Of a stretch of 64,000 bases of DNA, positions 62,967-64,000 are shown in pieces (the stretch's first letter is position 1; each line of letters opens with the position of its first letter). Made by a program: the position numbers and the translations under genes. Source of the stretch: Gloeobacter violaceus PCC 7421 (GTDB taxonomy: Bacteria; Cyanobacteriota; Cyanobacteriia; Gloeobacterales; Gloeobacteraceae); contig NC_005125.1 in the NCBI RefSeq assembly GCF_000011385.1, forward strand, positions 3,534,001 through 3,598,000, written 5' to 3'. The notes under the pieces were generated by a model that worked only from the letters and a program-made list of their open reading frames with translations, ran no database searches and was not told the origin of the DNA.

Positions 62967-63992
62967 ATGAATACGTACGTTCAAAGATGGTTTCAGATAT
63001 GCTCGACCGCTTTGTTCGGTCTTTGTTCGGCATTGACGTTTGCTTCGGTCGGTTCTGCACAGCCTTTCAACGGCTCGCCTGCATTCTACGAACCCCAACC
63101 AGCAGTGGTTAAAAGGTTAGATTCGCTTAAAAGTATGGTGATTGATAAAGATCCGAAAGTGCGCGCACAAGCCGTGGAAGAGCTTGGAAGAATTTACCCT
63201 ATAAGCCTTGCTATTCCAGCCTTGCTGATTGCAGTCAAGGACCATAACGCAGAAATTCGCTCGGCAGCGACATGCACCTTGGCGGGTACGGCTAAAGAGT
63301 CCGAATACGTACAAAGTGCTTTGATCGAAGCCTTGCAAGATAAAGCATTTAAAGTCCGTTATTGTGCCATTCAAGTTCTCGATCAAGCAGAACTTACCTC
63401 TTCGGCCGTTGTTGCCGCTTTGGTAGAAACACTGAATGACAAAGATTCCCAAATCAGTGCAGGCGCCGCCGGTGCTCTTGGAAAAATAGGTGTATCGGCA
63501 CAAGCTGCCATCCCTTCCCTTGAAGCTTTAAAGGCCAAAGGCGGTTACAGTGGCAGAGCGGCCGGAAGGGCTTTGGCGTCGATACGCCCCGAGAAACCGG
63601 AAGATGAGTTGAGCCCAACACTCGAACTCGATGTTGCATCTGGACAGCAGATCCGCGGCAAAGACGTCGGGTTGGGGCTGCAATTCGATGCCCGAGTTTT
63701 GGGAGTAGAGCGTAACAGGATCGATATCTACTTTGGAAGCGGCAAGCAGGTTATATTCGACAACAATTTGAAGCAAAATACCCTTACAGCGAGCAGTTTT
63801 TATTCAGAAACTCGAGAGCCTGCCGAGTTCTCAGAAGCAGATATCAAAGCTTTTCAAAAACTGTATCGAACGATTTCTCGTAGGACCACTTTGGAACACA
63901 ATTCTCTGACGAGAACCTTTATCGGCTCGCTCATGTTTTTGAGCGATGCATTTCCTGGATATGTTCTTGACTACAAAGGAAAAGCCAGGTGA
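62967..63992 (+). CDS. exported HEAT-repeat protein
   Basis: A 341-residue protein with a signal peptide (cleavage near VGSA-QP) and at least four HEAT-type repeats in residues 45-205 (KDPKVRAQAVEELGRI, NAEIRSAATCTLAG, DKAFKVRYCAIQVLDQA, DSQISAGAAGALGKIG). The last 130 residues are unrecognised. aaggag precedes the ATG, and a tatact -10-like box lies at 62909-62914. GC is clearly lower than in the genes to the left, so it may be more recently acquired. Confidence 0.82.
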   Translation: MNTYVQRWFQICSTALFGLCSALTFASVGSAQPFNGSPAFYEPQPAVVKRLDSLKSMVIDKDPKVRAQAVEELGRIYPISLAIPALLIAVKDHNAEIRSAATCTLAGTAKESEYVQSALIEALQDKAFKVRYCAIQVLDQAELTSSAVVAALVETLNDKDSQISAGAAGALGKIGVSAQAAIPSLEALKAKGGYSGRAAGRALASIRPEKPEDELSPTLELDVASGQQIRGKDVGLGLQFDARVLGVERNRIDIYFGSGKQVIFDNNLKQNTLTASSFYSETREPAEFSEADIKAFQKLYRTISRRTTLEHNSLTRTFIGSLMFLSDAFPGYVLDYKGKAR

Positions 63993-64000
63993 AACTCTGC

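Noticed and set aside
1-64000. tRNA genes and CRISPR arrays
   Set aside because: I looked in the intergenic stretches for T-loop (ggttcga) motifs with acceptor stems and for regularly spaced direct repeats. Matches such as the one near 24170 and in coding sequence near 59425 lack a cloverleaf. No CRISPR array was seen.

Overview
The window looks like a chromosomal segment of an early-branching cyanobacterium, most likely Gloeobacter or a close relative. The sequence shows high GC in most genes, a cyanobacterial-type RNase P RNA, a probable 6S RNA, the dual fructose/sedoheptulose bisphosphatase GlpX, cyanobacteria-restricted small families (DUF1815, DUF2949), a very short PsbM-like photosystem II subunit and a PspA/IM30 protein. 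The genus is inferred; no 16S or other decisive marker lies in the window.

Layout. 0-2.3 kb: end of a CobN/ChlH-type chelatase gene overlapping an alpha/beta hydrolase, then a CheR methyltransferase. 2.4-8 kb (minus strand): an envelope block with a DPM1-like glycosyltransferase, a LIC_10190-type membrane protein, an LptF/LptG permease and a two-gene polysaccharide ABC exporter. 8.1-15.5 kb: rnpB and housekeeping genes (phasin-like protein, glyoxalase II, CGFS glutaredoxin, a nucleotidyltransferase fused to a degenerate phosphomannomutase, glpX, a Uma2 protein). 15.6-18.2 kb: an unusual CBM20-SGNH-DUF1796 fusion and a cupin remnant. 19.7-24.2 kb is decayed accessory DNA: a broken IS1634-like transposase, the 3' part of a beta-barrel gene, an orphan ParB and a 1 kb AT-rich stretch.

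24.2-31.4 kb: a TonB-dependent receptor, then a secreted protein whose zinc-protease site seems lost, a beta-propeller/CsgG-like protein and ArsM. 31.4-41.5 kb: lysS, three small genes, a DMT transporter divergent from a LysR regulator, a complete EtfB-EtfA-ETF-QO operon (in my understanding unusual in cyanobacteria), and a three-gene membrane-stress cluster. 41.5-49.4 kb is a lower-GC accessory island with hairpins, hypothetical membrane proteins, a HEPN-like protein, a nonsense-interrupted gene, the DarT/DarG toxin-antitoxin pair and decaying membrane-protein genes. 49.4-64 kb returns to housekeeping: glutathionyl-hydroquinone reductase, a Kelch protein, transaldolase, moaC, psbM-like, 6S RNA, PspA/IM30, hisG, YajQ, an exported thioredoxin/peroxiredoxin pair, a TPR protein and a HEAT-repeat protein.

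Functional threads. Surface polysaccharide synthesis and export is served by the 2.4-8 kb block and the sugar nucleotidyltransferase at 11-13.5 kb. Central carbon metabolism has glpX and tal. Redox functions are spread over gloB, grx, yqjG, Trx/Prx and the Etf operon. Foreign-DNA defence is concentrated at 43.8-48.5 kb. All functional calls come from reading the translated sequence; no database search was run.
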